NCBI RefSeq assembly: GCF_030272615.1
Contig: NC_081409.1
Coordinates: 242,233,332 to 242,297,331, forward strand
Source: Cryptomeria japonica
Taxonomy: Eukaryota; Streptophyta; Pinopsida; Cupressales; Cupressaceae
Direction of reading: 5' to 3'
DNA: 64,000 nucleotides
In this document: in pieces, positions 45,000 through 57,184 of the stretch
Layout: each line of letters opens with the position of its first letter
How positions within the stretch are numbered: position 1 is the first letter of the stretch
The notes under the pieces: generated by a model
Told to the model about the DNA's origin: nothing
Database searches by the model: none
Seen by the model: the letters and a program-made list of their open reading frames with translations, nothing else
Position numbers and translations under genes: made by a program

Positions 45000-46959
45000 G
45001 AAACTAATTAATTTTGTTCCACATTGGGCCCCAACCACGCTCCTCAACGAAGTTCTCCTACATTGACTAGTGACATTTATTCCCTAGGTCAAGCATAAAT
45101 TGGAACATGACTTCTCAACTTCACTCTATTGGAGGGTAAATCCTAGGATAAACATGAGAGATTCTGGGCTAAACAATAAGAAGGAAAAATCATTGCAAAA
45201 GGTCTTCATTGTAGAATCTATCGCGAGGGACCTCGAAGTCAGGTTTTTCTACAAGAAACCCTGATTAAAAGATCTTTTGTGTAATGTAATAGATTATGTT
45301 TCCGATGCTGTTCCCTTGCATTGCCATGGTTCATCTTATAAGTTAACTTTAAAAAGTTGAACAAATGGAGACACATAGATGGCTTAAGGCTGTCATTAAA
45401 GAAGTCTAGAATGAGAGAAATAAGTCTTGGATGAAACAAAATGTATAGAGGATAAGCAAATGGGGCATTCACCTAAATATGTGTACAAATAATATCAAAG
45501 AAATAAAGGTCTTTGTTATAGATAAATTTTACATGTCTACTTGAAAAAACTATGGAGTGATGAATTTAACCCCACATATGATCATCAATTATTTGAGGGC
45601 AAATATACCTTAGAAAGTGAAGATTCTTATAGCTCAGTTGAAGATTAACACACTTCTTTGATATAGAAAGGGTAGTAGATGGGAAAGGCCCAAAGAAGGA
45701 TGGGATGAAATACTTCATATCTTTTGCATGATAGGGGCAGTTGAATCTAAGAACTTTGTTCTAGAGTGCGAAGCTTACTATGATATTCAGGTCCAATATG
45801 TAGACATTTTAGCAGATACTTCACTACAAGATGAAAATGATAAGGTTGGGAAAACATGAGAGCTCATCATCAAGTTTCTTAGCAGTTCAACAAATCTTAA
45901 AGCTTGAATGATGGGGTTTGCCATACCATATGCTATCTTTGGCCTAGTGAACATTAAAACTATTCTACTTTATTATATTCCAAGGGGCTAGGAATGCAAG
46001 TACATTTAAATTGTGAGGCTTAGGAATTGTACATCTTGTGCAATCATATATTTTTGGATTCAACTAGTAAGGATGAGATGAAGCCATTATTCTTTGGGCC
46101 GACACTTAATAAGAAATATATGCTCTCTTTTCACTGGTGTTAGATGTGGTGGAGTTATGAATGATACTGGAATTCTAGAAAGCAAGATCAAGATCTATAC
46201 CATCTCATGCCTACTTGGGGAAATTTTTAGTGGCTTGCACAAGTAAAGCCATTTGTGTGTGGTAACTAATTGCATCATGGATTTTATTTTATGGTGCTCA
46301 CCCACTTTTCTCCTTATTCCATTTTTTTGTATGAAGAATGAAGCTAACATTTTTGTTTTGTATATTGAAAGAAATATGCACTTTCTTGTTAGTCATATGA
46401 GATGGGGAGGAGTCATGATTGACACTAAAATTTAAGCAAGCAACATCATACTTCCGTTTCATACCTAAGTGAGGATTGAATGACATGTACAAGTAGAGAC
46501 TTTTGTGTTTGGTAATTATATTCTTTCCCACACAATGAATGGAGTTGGAGATTTCGTTTTTTGGAAGTGCTTGATTTTATATTATATGGGTAAACTAGGT
46601 TTTGAAGATTCCCTAGAACCCTTTACAATAGATATCCACAAGCACAAAAGCCACTATATAGCTAAAGTACAACCAAGTTGCAAACCCATGGTAAAACCAT
46701 AGGCTAGCAAGGTTTGAAAGGACCTAATACTTTGGACACCATTGCAACCAAGATTCCAACACAAAGATAGTTTTGAATGGACCATAAACTCTATATCATG
46801 AGGCTACAATTTAGCTACCAAACAAAACATACTTGGAAGGCCACCTACACAACCCTAGGTCTTGACCTAACATTTCAAGAACCCTTGACCTAGGTGTGGG
46901 AAACACAAGTACGTTTAAGAAGACCTCTCTTCCTTTCTTGCACAGTTTCCACAAAAAAA
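45000..46959. other. Unassigned DNA between gypsy relic and Copia element
   Basis: No coding frame with recognisable motifs. 46140-46300 and 46390-46550 look like a diverged ~250-bp duplication (GTGTGTGGTAACTAATTG at 46254, GTGTTTGGTAATTATATTC at 46506). Confidence 0.4.
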
Positions 46960-47329
46960 TGTAAGATTTGGCTATGGAGATAGCCACCCAAGATTTAGAG
47001 GTCTAATGGTAAGCACAATGAAATGAGAAGATACATATGATAAGAATAAATTGTATTTCTCTCAAGAATGAAAATATAATGAATTGTATAATGTATGGGA
47101 GACCCTTGGCTATATACGCCAAGGTGAGACATATGATAGCATAAGATTATGGCATACGTCTTAATCTTATGATATGAGACAAAGTGATAACTTATCCACT
47201 TAAAGTGGAAAAGGGATAACTATTTACATAAAGTGAGAAGAAACCTAGATGTTCCTTAAGTAAACTAACATATGTGATTAGGACCTAGGTGATGAACTTA
47301 CTAAATAAAACACCCCTTTCACACCAACA
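46960..47329 (-). repeat. Copia 3' LTR
   Basis: TGTAAGATTTGGCTATGG to TTTCACACCAACA. It contains a hairpin, CATAAGATTA ... TAATCTTATG around 47145, conserved in the other LTR. Confidence 0.85.
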
Positions 47330-47340
47330 CCCCCCTTAAG
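47330..47340 (-). other. Polypurine tract
   Basis: The reverse strand reads CTTAAGGGGGG immediately before the LTR start TGTTGG, as expected of the plus-strand primer. Confidence 0.75.
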
Positions 47341-48004
47341 TGCAACTTAGGGAGAATGTACACAAATGCAAAGATGGGTCCCAACCACTATGCTATGTTA
47401 TGTACCCATGTACAAATTCAATGCAATCTCTCACAAATAGAGAAAAGGTAGTCCCCCCTCAAGCTAGACAATGCAACAATGGTAGAGTCTTGAAACTAGA
47501 TGTAGAAGATGGTTCACGATCGTCAAACAACATTCATCCCCTTAGGAAGAAACAAAACCAAAGATGTATGAATGAAGCTTTCCCATTTTTGAAAGGAAAA
47601 CGTAGGAATAAATCTCAAAACATATGAAGTCTTTAAAAATTTCTTCTCCCCATGTCGATGGTGAAAGTTTCCCCTTCCAAATTACGCATTCTAGGCCACA
47701 TTGTTGAAAAAGACAATCTAGGATCTAGTGAAGATGAATGCAGGAATAAGATCCAAAGACTCAAGTATCCCCCTTTGAAGACAAAGATGCCTCCTCTAAA
47801 TGATGTTCAAAAGTATCCACACACATGTCAAACTATGAGGAATGATCATGTAGAGAATGATTAAGAGGGTCCAAGTGTTCCCTCACAACAATTAAAAAAT
47901 AATCAACTCCATCAAAGAGAAGATGCATGTCATCAATGGTGTCTCCCAAATTTGCAAGATAGTACTCCACAAACAAACTTGTAATTGTCTGTCAAGTAGT
48001 CATC

Positions 48005-49342
48005 CTAGGTCACTGTATCTAGAAGACAATGCATGTCTTGTTGCACTGAATCACAAGAAATGAAATCTGTAGTAACCCAAGCATCATCAACTGCAACAAT
48101 AAATAGATATGCAATGCAAGGCTCAAGAACTAAATCACATGTGAGAATACCTAAGTTCAAGTAACCAAAGTTCTCTTCATTTTCGAAATCCACACTAGAA
48201 GTGTGATCATCATCTAAAGAATCAAAATCATCCATAGGAACAAAGTTTGAAAAGAGTACAACTGAGCTGCATGATTCATCACCTCAGTGGCAATGACTGG
48301 TCTACTCTCCATGTCTCCAATGATAATTGAATCAAGACTACCATTAAATGTGCCATCTCAGATATAAATAGATACCCTCCCAGTCACACTCATATAAGTA
48401 CGATTTCCCATCAAAATAGGTGGCATATTACAAGGCTCAAATAAAGAGAACATAGACTACGAAGATGTCTTATGTTGAGAAACTGCTGAATCTAGAAGCC
48501 ACCTCCCCGATCTATGACTTGTAGAAGCAAATAAATCTTTTCTTGCATTCTTACTTGTCCCAAAAGTGAGACTCTTTTGCATATCAAATTATGTTTGTTT
48601 TGAATGAGAAGAAGCTGATGTAGACATTCTAGAAGGTAAATAAATTCTATTCTTCTCGAGAAGATGTTTCAATTCATCAATATCCTTCTTATAACAATAG
48701 TGTTCTTCATGTCCTATCTTCTTGCAATATGCACAAGGAGGCTTCTCCTTCTTTGATGATTCCCCCCTTAGGAGAGGGAATTTTATGTTCTTTTTTGGAA
48801 TTAGCTATGGGTTGTGTATTCTTCTTAGGCTTGTTCTTTTTCTTATTTTTGCCACTAGAGACTTCTCATCCTTTGAAATCATAGCATGGGATTTTGAAGA
48901 CTTCAAGACACCCATTTGAATAAGCTTATCTTTCTCTCTATTGAGATGCATAGAAAAATGTTCAAAAGAAGGCATATTAAACTTACTCTAAAGGAATTCT
49001 TCGTAGAATATAAAGTAGAAGCAAACAATGAATATTTAGGTCCTAACTTTGAAAGAATGCTTAACACCAATTGTGTATTATTTTTCTCATTTTACACTCC
49101 TTCAATTGTGTTTTTAGTGACTCGAATTTTGTTATGAAGTCCTATATGTTGTCAAAATTGTACAAATTGAGACTTATTAGTTCATTCTCCAACATATATC
49201 CTTGAATTTCATTTATTTGCCCAAGAAAATTTGACAATTTGCTCCACATAGCCATGAGTGTATCCAATTTTTTAATGTGAAATAATAAATCAAGACAGAT
49301 GTACAAACATATATAGCTAATTGCTTCTTCACAAATATTCAA
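48005..49342 (-). pseudogene. Copia gag, zinc knuckle and protease remnant
   Basis: Reverse strand order: gag helix region at 49142-49342 (DTLMAMWSKLSNFLGQINEI, a UBN2-type gag); CCHC knuckle CAYCKKIGHEEHYC near 48700-48740 (all four ligands intact); and protease WLLDSAVSQHKT near 48490-48510, where the active-site DSGAS has become DSAVS. The protease end follows near 48300-48420 (MGNRTYMSVTGRVSI, DGTFN), then an acidic tail to 48005. Frameshifts separate the parts. The damaged protease motif and missing pol make it incapable of moving alone. Confidence 0.8.
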
Positions 49343-50002
49343 CCACTAGATCTTTTTAGTTTCGTAATCTTTTGGTTCACGATCAAGCCCATAAACTATC
49401 CTTTATAAGCTTTTTACTCTTAGCAATATGTTCATTTTAGATTTCCATTTAGAATAGTTGTAATTGGAATTGGAGATTATGATGAAACAAGAAGGAAAGA
49501 ACATAAATTAGTAGGAATGCAACCACAACCACAAGAAGAATCCCCCCTCCAAATTCACTTAATCAAAGAGCCCCTCAACAATATAGAAGCTTAACACTTT
49601 ATAATTAGTGCTTTTACAAATGCCAGTTGCCAAAAACAACAAAGTGGTCTTGATTTGGTACACATATTGCCAGATTTGGCCAAAAGCTCAAAGTGACCTT
49701 TTTACATAGAATGAGATCAATCTAATCACACCACTACAAATAATAGGATAAATCATGCACTTTAAAAAAATGACACTAAAAAATGTTATTATATGAGCCT
49801 AAATAGAGCCTCAGAAGGTCCCAAAACAAGAACTGCTCAACAACACCAATATGAATCTACAATTTCTTGAAAAACCAAGCACCAAAACCAAAATTTGATT
49901 GTACCACTGCAAATAGCGCAAAATTATACCCCAAATAATTTTTTTTTTGCAAAAAGGAGCTCAGATGATTGAAATATGGCCTCACAAATTTTTCTTCTAT
50001 AG

Positions 50003-51274
50003 TGTCATAAATTTTATCCCTTTAGAATTTCACACTTAGTTTGAACCCACTTTGGTAGTTGTGCCCAATGTATACCTATTTCATGTCTAATTGTGCTTAG
50101 TTTTAAGTCCATTTCCATTAACTTGTTGCATTCCCCTATTCAGGACCATTTTCCTGGCCCAAGCTACTAGGACTAGGGTACCCAGTGACCTTATCTAGGT
50201 AATTTGGCCACGAAATTTGAATTTTATTAATGTCATATTTTCAAATAGCAAAAAACAAGCCTCTGATGTCGTCCTTCCTAAAAAATTAAATCTGAAAAAG
50301 GTGTAAGTTGTATATAAATACAATTTCCTCTCTCATTCAAACTCTAAGCAACATAATTGAGCATTCAATCTAGTATATTTGTGTCAATTGGGCACACATT
50401 TGCAATCAAAGAGTCGAGCATTGAAGTCTACATCTTTGTTTGAACAATCATGACCAATTATAATTTGTTTCTCCATGATGAAGGAATGTATTATCAAATT
50501 TCATGCAACATCGAGCCTTATGTGAGACTTCATGCCAAGGGTTTCACACTTGAGGTAATATTTATCAATTCAAACATTTTCATTATTGTGTTAACCTTTG
50601 TCCTTTTCAGGAAATGCTCCCTTTTTCATCAATCATTGTTATAGTGGAGGTGGGAACACCAACATGGGGTTTAACTTAGGCAAGCTTTTAGACAACATAA
50701 CCCTCCTTTCTCAATTTCCACATTTGCAGGTTCAGATTATATCACAGAGTGTGTTATAGGTGCATAGAGTAGAAATCGACAAACATTCTCTGATTTTGGA
50801 TTGGTGAAAACCCCTGGACTAGGGTGCCCAAAACACGCGTCAAACACTTTTTGGTTGAATTTTGAAGAGACAGGTCTATAGTACCTCCTGATTTGAAATT
50901 GCTTCATTTTGTTTGCACCAACACCCTCAAATTGGGGCACTTAGAACCAGTTCAATATTTCAGGTTTAGTTTCCAGCTACGTGTTACTTTTTGTGTCTTC
51001 TTTCTAGATACAAGTTATTGTGTTTTCTATTTCATGATTCACTATTATTGCTAAAAGTTATCATTTTCCTAGTATTTAAACCTAGATCTTGCATATTCAC
51101 TTGATAATCTCAATTCCAATCACAACATATCAAAAAAGGAAAAATCAATCAAATTATTTAGCTCTCCTCTTAATATTGTAGTTGAACCTTATTCATTATT
51201 TTCCAATAATTTATGTAGACCATTGAGATCTTAATTTGCATCCATAGGCTATGATTCAATTCCACAACACTTCA
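50003..51274 (+). repeat. Left LTR of the miniature element
   Basis: Starts TGTCATAA and ends ACACTTCA just before the primer site. Contains short overlapping frames of no significance. Confidence 0.75.
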
Positions 51275-51277
51275 CTT

Positions 51278-51290
51278 TGGTGAGCCTGAC
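51278..51290 (+). other. Primer-binding site candidate of the miniature element
   Basis: TGGTGAGCCTGAC follows the LTR end by three bases. It resembles TGGTGAACCCGAC at 62613, and the Arg-tRNA-type sites reported in Ogre-like elements begin in a similar way. The tRNA was not verified. Confidence 0.5.
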
Positions 51291-51736
51291 TTGTCTTACA
51301 TTTAGCATAATTTATTGAGTTCTTGATTGCTTGATCTTGCAATTATGTTACTGTTGTGGATGATTAAGTTTCAAAGTATTGCATTTGTGACAATCAAGTA
51401 AGTAAAAGTTTGTTGTTATATTGATTCACCCCACCTCTCAATTTAATTATGTACTCTTCACTCACTAGTCCTAAAGATCACACCTTGTCTTTTTGATATG
51501 GCTCCTAGTAAGTATATACGGATCTTACTAGTCCTAGATGCCATACCTTTGTGTTTTACATGCTCCATGCGTGTCACAAATGTTGATCATATTTATCACT
51601 TCATACTTATCTTTTCTCTTGATATTGTAGACTGATAAGATCCTAAGACTCAATGAAAGTATCTTTGGATTTTATATACTTTATCAAGAGTATGAGCATA
51701 AGTTAATACTCTCGCTAAAACAAAGGCTAAATATAA

Positions 51737-52994
51737 TGTCGTACATTGTATTCCTTTACAATTTTACACTTAGTTTGGACCCACTTTGTTGGTTGTACCT
51801 AATATGTACCCAATTAATGTTTGTTTGTGATTAGTTTTGGAAATATTTCCATTAACTTGGTGCATTCCCTTATTCATGACCTTTTTCCTAGCCCTATCTG
51901 TCAGACTAGGGAACCTATCGCCCCTGTGTTGGACTATGATGCACAACACCCCTTTCCAATCAATTTGGCTTTGAAATGTGAATTGCAATTTTCAACTTTG
52001 CAAATAATAGGAAACTACTCTTTGAGGTTGGCCTTCCCCAAAAATTGAATTTGAAAAGGTGTCAGTTGTATATATATACAACTCCCTCTCTCATTGAAAT
52101 TTTAAGCAACACAGTTGAACATTCAATCAAGTATATTTGAGTCAATTGGGCATACATTTGCAATCACAGAGTTAAGCATTCAAGTCTACATCTTTGTTTC
52201 AACAATCATGATGAATCATAATGTGTTTCTCCATGATGAAGGCATGCATTAACATCTATCAAGCAACATCAAGCCTTATGTGAGACTTCATGCCCAAAGT
52301 TTCTTTATTGTTTTAAGCCTATGTCCTTCTAAGTACAAGCTCTATTTTTCATCAATCGTTGTTGTAGTGGAGGTGGGAGAGCCAACATGGGGTTTGACTT
52401 AGGCAAACCCCTATACAACACAACCCTTCTTTCACATTTTCATGTGTACATGTTTAGATTTGATTGTACAAAATGTTACAAGTGCATAGAGAAAATAGAG
52501 ATAGACATTCCTAGATTTCAAATAGGTGAAAACCCTTGGTAGGATTCCCAACACACATGTCTTACACATTTTTGCTGAATTTCAAAAAGATAGATCTATA
52601 GGACATCCTGATTGTGAAATTTCTTCATTTTGTTTGCATAGCCACCCTTAGATTGAGGCACCCAACACACCAGCCTGACATTTTTAGGCTCAGTTTGTAA
52701 CTATAGGTTCCTTTTTGTGTCCTTATCTAGATCTCAGTTATTGTGTTAGTTTTCTATTCTCTAATTCACTATCATTTCTAAATGTTATAATTTTTGTAGC
52801 ATTTAAACCTAGATCTTGCGTTTTCACTTCATAATCTCAATTCCAATTACATCATATAAAAAAGGAACAATCAATCAAAGAGTTCAACTCTCCACTTAGC
52901 ACTATAGTTGAATCTTATTCATTTTTTTCCCAATGATTTGTGTGGACCATTGAGATCTTAATTTGCATCCCTAGGCTAGGATCCAATTCCACCT
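51737..52994 (+). repeat. Right LTR of the miniature element
   Basis: Starts TGTCGTACATTG and aligns by eye with the left LTR over its whole length. The last ~10 bases differ, so the end is uncertain. Confidence 0.7.
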
Positions 52995-52999
52995 TTTAG

Positions 53000-53950
53000 C
53001 CTCAAAACCCAAAAACTCCAATGAGAGGAGGCGAAAGGGGGGAATTTGAAAATGAGCCAATGATTTCAAGTTGACATTAACATCCACAAGCAACAAAATA
53101 TGATTTGTCTTAACATAATATTTCTTCCTGGGTGCCAAAATAGAATATGCCAAAAACAAAAGAATATTCCTTCCCTAGTTAGCCAAAAGAAAATCTCAAA
53201 ATCTTTCCAAAACATGCATAGTATCCTTCACCTTTTCAAAGGCTGATAGATATATGGGGCCATAATGGGACGAGTGACATGTGGTATGCAAGGTTTGGCA
53301 CAATACATACAGATACTGCAAGTATTGCATAGGTTTGTACAAGCCTATGTAGCCTCCAAAAAAGTTTCTTTTTTCTTAATTTTAAATTTTAAATTTTTGA
53401 TTTTTTTATTAATAAAAATCCAAAAAGTTTTAAATCAAATTTTTTTTTTTTTTTTTAATCATACTGTATTTTTGCATTTATGAAGTCTATATGACTATGG
53501 AGGGGAAAATTTTGCTAAGGCCCAATGCTTAGATTTTGGTGAATAGACAGTTGATCTTTAGGTCTTAGGCCTCTTGGATGTGATGGTAGGGTTAGATTTG
53601 ACCCAAAATGCTCCAAAATTGTAGCTATCGTTCAAATTTGGTAAGCACCTCCCAACTTCAAACCCTCATAGATGTGGCATCTAAGGTCCAATGTGGATGA
53701 AACAAAAGGCAAAAATGACTTTCTCAAACCCTGTGAATACAACAGTTAGCTTAAATTTACACCAACACACTTTGATTTTGACCTGCAATATAAAGCCACA
53801 AAAAGGACCCCCTAAAATTTGATATTTCTATCACATCTTTTTAGTTTTCAAGTTCATACAAAGATGCAAGAGAAGAGGATAATTATTGCTTTAATAAAAC
53901 ATCGAGATCTACACTTAAGATCTCTCAAAAATAGTAACCAAAAGTACCCA
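53000..53950 (-). other. Copia leader / 5' gag side, no clear coding
   Basis: Lies between the nested element and the Copia 5' LTR. Short frames only; a T-rich tract sits near 53398-53457. Probably the untranslated leader and decayed gag start. Confidence 0.4.
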
Positions 53951-53951
53951 A

Positions 53952-53966
53952 CTTGCTCTAATATAG
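53952..53966 (-). other. Copia primer-binding site (Met-tRNA-like)
   Basis: The reverse strand reads CTATATTAGAGCAAG directly after the LTR end, a decayed version of TGGTATCAGAGC followed by AAG. Confidence 0.5.
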
Positions 53967-54538
53967 TGTAAGATTTGGCTATGTAGATAGCCACCCAAGA
54001 TTTAGAGGCTTAATGGAAAGCATAATGAAATGGGAATATCAAAATGACAAATTTTTTTTATTCCTCTCAAGCATGCAAATAGAATGAATTGTATAATGTA
54101 TAAGATACCCCTGGTTATATAGGCCAAGGTGAGACATAAGATAGCATAAGATTATGACATGCGTCTTAATCTTATGATATGATACATAAAATGATAACTT
54201 ATCTACTCAAGGTAGAAAAGTGATAACTATCCACTTAAAGTGGGAAGAAACCTATGTTTCCTAAATAAACTTAAGTAACCTGTGTGATTAGGGTTGGGGC
54301 CTGACTCGATTGGCAAGAGTTTCCTATGGTAAAGCACGAGATCATGAGAGTCTCCCCCCAATCCACATGAAACTGGAGGACTTGCCACGCTAGCATCACC
54401 GGTCACATTAAAAAGTTTACCAAGTGCACTACAATATATAGGGGAGTTACTTGATTGTTGTACTCTAAAAAAAGTAGCATGTGTGATTAGGACCTAGGTG
54501 ATGAGTTTACTAGGTACAACACCCATTTCACACCAACA
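53967..54538 (-). repeat. Copia 5' LTR, interrupted by a SINE
   Basis: Aligns with the LTR at 46960-47329 over both halves. The extra ~199 bp are the SINE plus one copy of its target duplication. Confidence 0.85.
54281..54490 (+). mobile_element. tRNA-derived SINE (188 bp) with 11-bp duplication
   Basis: TGTGTGATTAG at 54281-54291 recurs at 54480-54490, and the other Copia LTR has one related copy (TATGTGATTAG) with no insert, which proves the insertion. The body 54292-54479 starts GGTTGGGGCCTGACTCGATTGGCAAGAG with an A-box-like part. GAGATCATGAGAGTCTCCCC, a decayed B box, follows ~30 bp later. The 3' end reads TTGTACTCTAAAAAAAGTAGCA, a short A tract rather than a long tail. Such elements are transcribed by RNA polymerase III and moved by LINE proteins. 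Confidence 0.8.
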
Positions 54539-54879
54539 AAATCATCCTCCAAAGACTCAAAACATGGGGAAAGTGGAGGGGTAGCTTCTACTCAAGACTT
54601 AAATTGAGCCCTTAAATGCATATAAATAGGAGTTAATGTTGCATTGAAACCTCTAGTGGAGTAGGATTAGTAGAATCAACATAAAATTATGGAAGGTCCA
54701 AAGATGGAGTGATAAATAATAGGAATTGAGAAGACATCCCACTAGGAGAAATAATTGAAGTCTTAGCATCCTTAGGGGGAGCCAATTCTTTTGAGCATCG
54801 AGCACTCATCATCCTTAGTATGAGATTTATTGATAGTTAAATGATCATGGAGGGAATTCATCCACCCCAAGTCACCTCA

Positions 54880-55870
54880 CCCTTCTTGTGGTGATAGTGT
54901 TAGCATTTCAAAGCAAGGCATCCAAAACCAGAGTATATCCTACAATGAAAGGGAATTGAGTGAAAGAGTAGATCATTAGAGATGTCAACTCTCGTGAGAA
55001 AGTGCATAGCTAGTATGACCAAATTTTGATGACACTACGTCCTCATATAAAAAGTGACAAAGAGCATTGCCAATAGATTTAAAATGTGAAACTTCCTGAA
55101 ATTGGAGAGGGAGATAGGGTATTCTGATCCAAATAGGCATATGATAGTTAAGATTTTTTTTTAATGGTTGAAAGAAGGAAACCATGGTTTGAGTGAGAGG
55201 GAGTGTTGTCATCATATCCAAACTTCACTCTCCAACACTTGCTTCCTATCTTCTTTTGTTTAGAAGGACACAATGAAAAATATACTAGCACAAGGATATA
55301 ATTCAATCCCGTCCTCAATGAGTGATCTCCAAGATTCAAATGCCCATTTGTTTAGTATTGAAAGAGAAGACAAAAAATTATTGAATCTACAAATGAGGAT
55401 TAGACATTAAAAATATTCTTCATTATCCAACACCTCCTTACCAAAAATGATGACATGGATGAAAATAAAATAGGGAAAGGGTTGAGATTACCTCATAGAT
55501 ATTGATGAGTAGATTCGATCAAATGACATGAACTAGGAGAAACAATAGACATACATTCCCTAGAAATATTCTCATAAGTTTACACCATTGCACCAAGCAT
55601 ATGGGAGGAGGCATGAGCATGAGAAGACCATGTGACATCACAATCAACATGAACAAAGTCAAGATTTAAGGCAACATGGATAGTAGCCATGCCCAAGGAG
55701 GGAATCAAATTTGAAACAATAAGAGTCATGGTAACGAAAAAATGTACGACCATAGAGGGTGGCACATCAGGCATGCCAATACGAGTCCCAAGTGGTAGAA
55801 ATTCTTCCTCTATTAGGTGCATAAACCTAAGAGTGATAGGTAGGAGACAAGTTAGGAGTGAAATCAAGAT
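54880..55870 (-). pseudogene. L1-type ORF1 fragment (DUF4283-like)
   Basis: The reverse strand shows an N-terminal part at 55580-55867. The DUF4283-type core MPIWIRIPYLPLQFQEVSHF with FKSIGNALCHFL lies at 55060-55140. A knuckle remnant, CRIYSGFGCLALKC near 54920, has lost cysteine and histidine ligands. The element is cut at 54538 by the Copia LTR, so ORF2 is missing here. Its 5' end faces the 5' end of the + strand L1. Confidence 0.7.
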
Positions 55871-56282
55871 TATTTTTGTGTGTGTAGATGGTTGTTGTTT
55901 GATTGTAATTATTTAAAAAACACTTCCTACCTATAGGTTGGATCTACATGTTTCTTAGATATTTGTTCTTACATTTGAAGTGATGAGGGTATTGGATTTA
56001 TCCTTCATTTTATCATTCTCCTCAATCTTGATAGTGTGGCAATAGGGATGGTTCCAGGTCGATACGATGGAGAGTGGTGTCACTGATGCTTTCGATGGCT
56101 AGGATTGTGCTCTAGCCGTCGTTCTTCCTTCGTTTCTTTGCGATTCTTTGTCGTTCATGCTTTGCGTTGCTTGCTAATCGTGGGTGTTGAGGTGTCTGCC
56201 GTGGGTGTTGGGTTCTCTGCATTGTTTTGCTGGTGCTTGTGGTTCGGGTTTTTTTGTTAGCTGGTGGTTGGTGAGTCAGATC

Positions 56283-57184
56283 ATGGAGGGGAAAAGGGTT
56301 TCTTCCAACCTAGTGGTTGCGGGTGCTAAGGATCACGAGGACTCCTCATCGGGTTTGCATGTGAAGTCTTCAAATTCTTTTTATGTGGGTGAAGGCTTGA
56401 AATTGAAGAAATTTAGTGGATGCGTTCCTTGAAGTCAAGATCGTCCAGTTCTGGTTCTTTCTCCAGAGTTAGTGATGGAGGATGTTTCGTCTTGGAGTTG
56501 TCATGCTCTCATTTGCAAATTTCTTGGAATCCGATTTTTTTTGTCTTCTTTGGATTATTGGATCCATCGTTCTTGGCAGGTTGAGGGTGAGATGGAAATA
56601 CTGCTGACTGCGAATAGTTACTTTATGGTTTTTCTTCTAGCATAGCTGATAGAAATTGCGTTTTTGAGGGAGGGCCCTATTTTTATAACCATATGGATTT
56701 GTTCTTAAAACCCTGGCATGCGGTTTTCAACTTGATCGAAGAATTGCCTTCAAGGGTTCCTGTTTGGGTTTGTCTACTTCACCTTGCATTAAAGTTTTGG
56801 AGAGAGGATATTTTGCAACGGATTGCAGATTTGCTTGGGAAACCGACTACAATTGATCAACAAACCTTGGATAGAAAGGTGATTTCTTTTACCTGTATTT
56901 GTGTTGAGATTGATCTGAATAATCCTTTGCCAGATCCTATGGAAATTTGTCTTGGCTCCTCATCCTGGGTTCAACAGTTGGATTATGAGTCTCTTCCTTT
57001 CCGTTGTCGGATTTTCCATGAGTATGGTCATCTTCAAAGGCAATGTCCTATGGTTAATAAAAATTCTACACCGAGCACATCTGCTCCAGCTTCGGTATCA
57101 AATTTGGATAAGGGGGATATAGGGAAGTCCCTTGTTGAGAATGGTGATCTAGCTAAGGATGGCTTTGTTCTTGTGAAGGCTTAG
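56283..57184 (+). pseudogene. L1 ORF1 (nucleic-acid-binding, DUF4283-like)
   Basis: ATG 56283 starts MEGKRVSSNLVV. A stop at ~56430 and frame changes follow. The core at 56500-56960 reads LICKFLGIRFF, then MDLFLKPWHAVFNL, VPVWVCLLHLALKFW and RKVISFTCICVEIDL. A knuckle CRIFHEYGHLQRQC at ~57003-57045 has Phe in place of the second Cys. In active L1s this protein coats element RNA. The last 163 codons (56693-57184) remain open. Confidence 0.85.

Larger units (their letters stand above)
50003..52994 (+). mobile_element. Miniature LTR retrotransposon nested in the Copia element
   Basis: Two direct repeats of ~1.26 kb (50003-51274 and 51737-~52994) both start TGTC(A/G)TA and carry the same landmarks in order, for example CACTTAGTTTG, CATTAACTTG and TTGCATCC(A/C)TAGGCTA. 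After the left LTR comes TGGTGAGCCTGAC (51278-51290), nearly the primer site of the element at 61004. Only ~460 bp lie between the LTRs and they code for nothing, so this is a non-autonomous derivative. TATAG before the left LTR and TTTAG near 52995 may be a decayed duplication. The right end is approximate. Confidence 0.75.
46960..54538 (-). mobile_element. Copia-type element keeping only gag-protease
   Basis: Two related ~370-bp LTRs (46960-47329; 53967-54538, the latter lengthened by a SINE) bound it. In reverse both start TGTTGGTGTGAAA and end AAATCTTACA. A polypurine tract lies inside the left LTR and a Met-like primer site inside the right one, fixing the - orientation. Coding remains are gag, CCHC knuckle and protease. 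Between protease and the 3' LTR there is only ~1 kb with no integrase, RT or RNase H signature. Another LTR element (50003-52994) sits in its leader half. The flanking 5-mers (AAAAA/AAATC) do not match. The LTRs have diverged visibly, so it is old. Confidence 0.75.

Noticed and set aside
54292-54479. Functional tRNA gene
   Set aside because: The A- and B-box-like parts are decayed and no cloverleaf can be drawn; the element is a SINE with target duplications.
46955-54543. 5-bp target duplication of the Copia element
   Set aside because: AAAAA on the left and AAATC on the right do not match; the element may have been rearranged or the flanks mutated.
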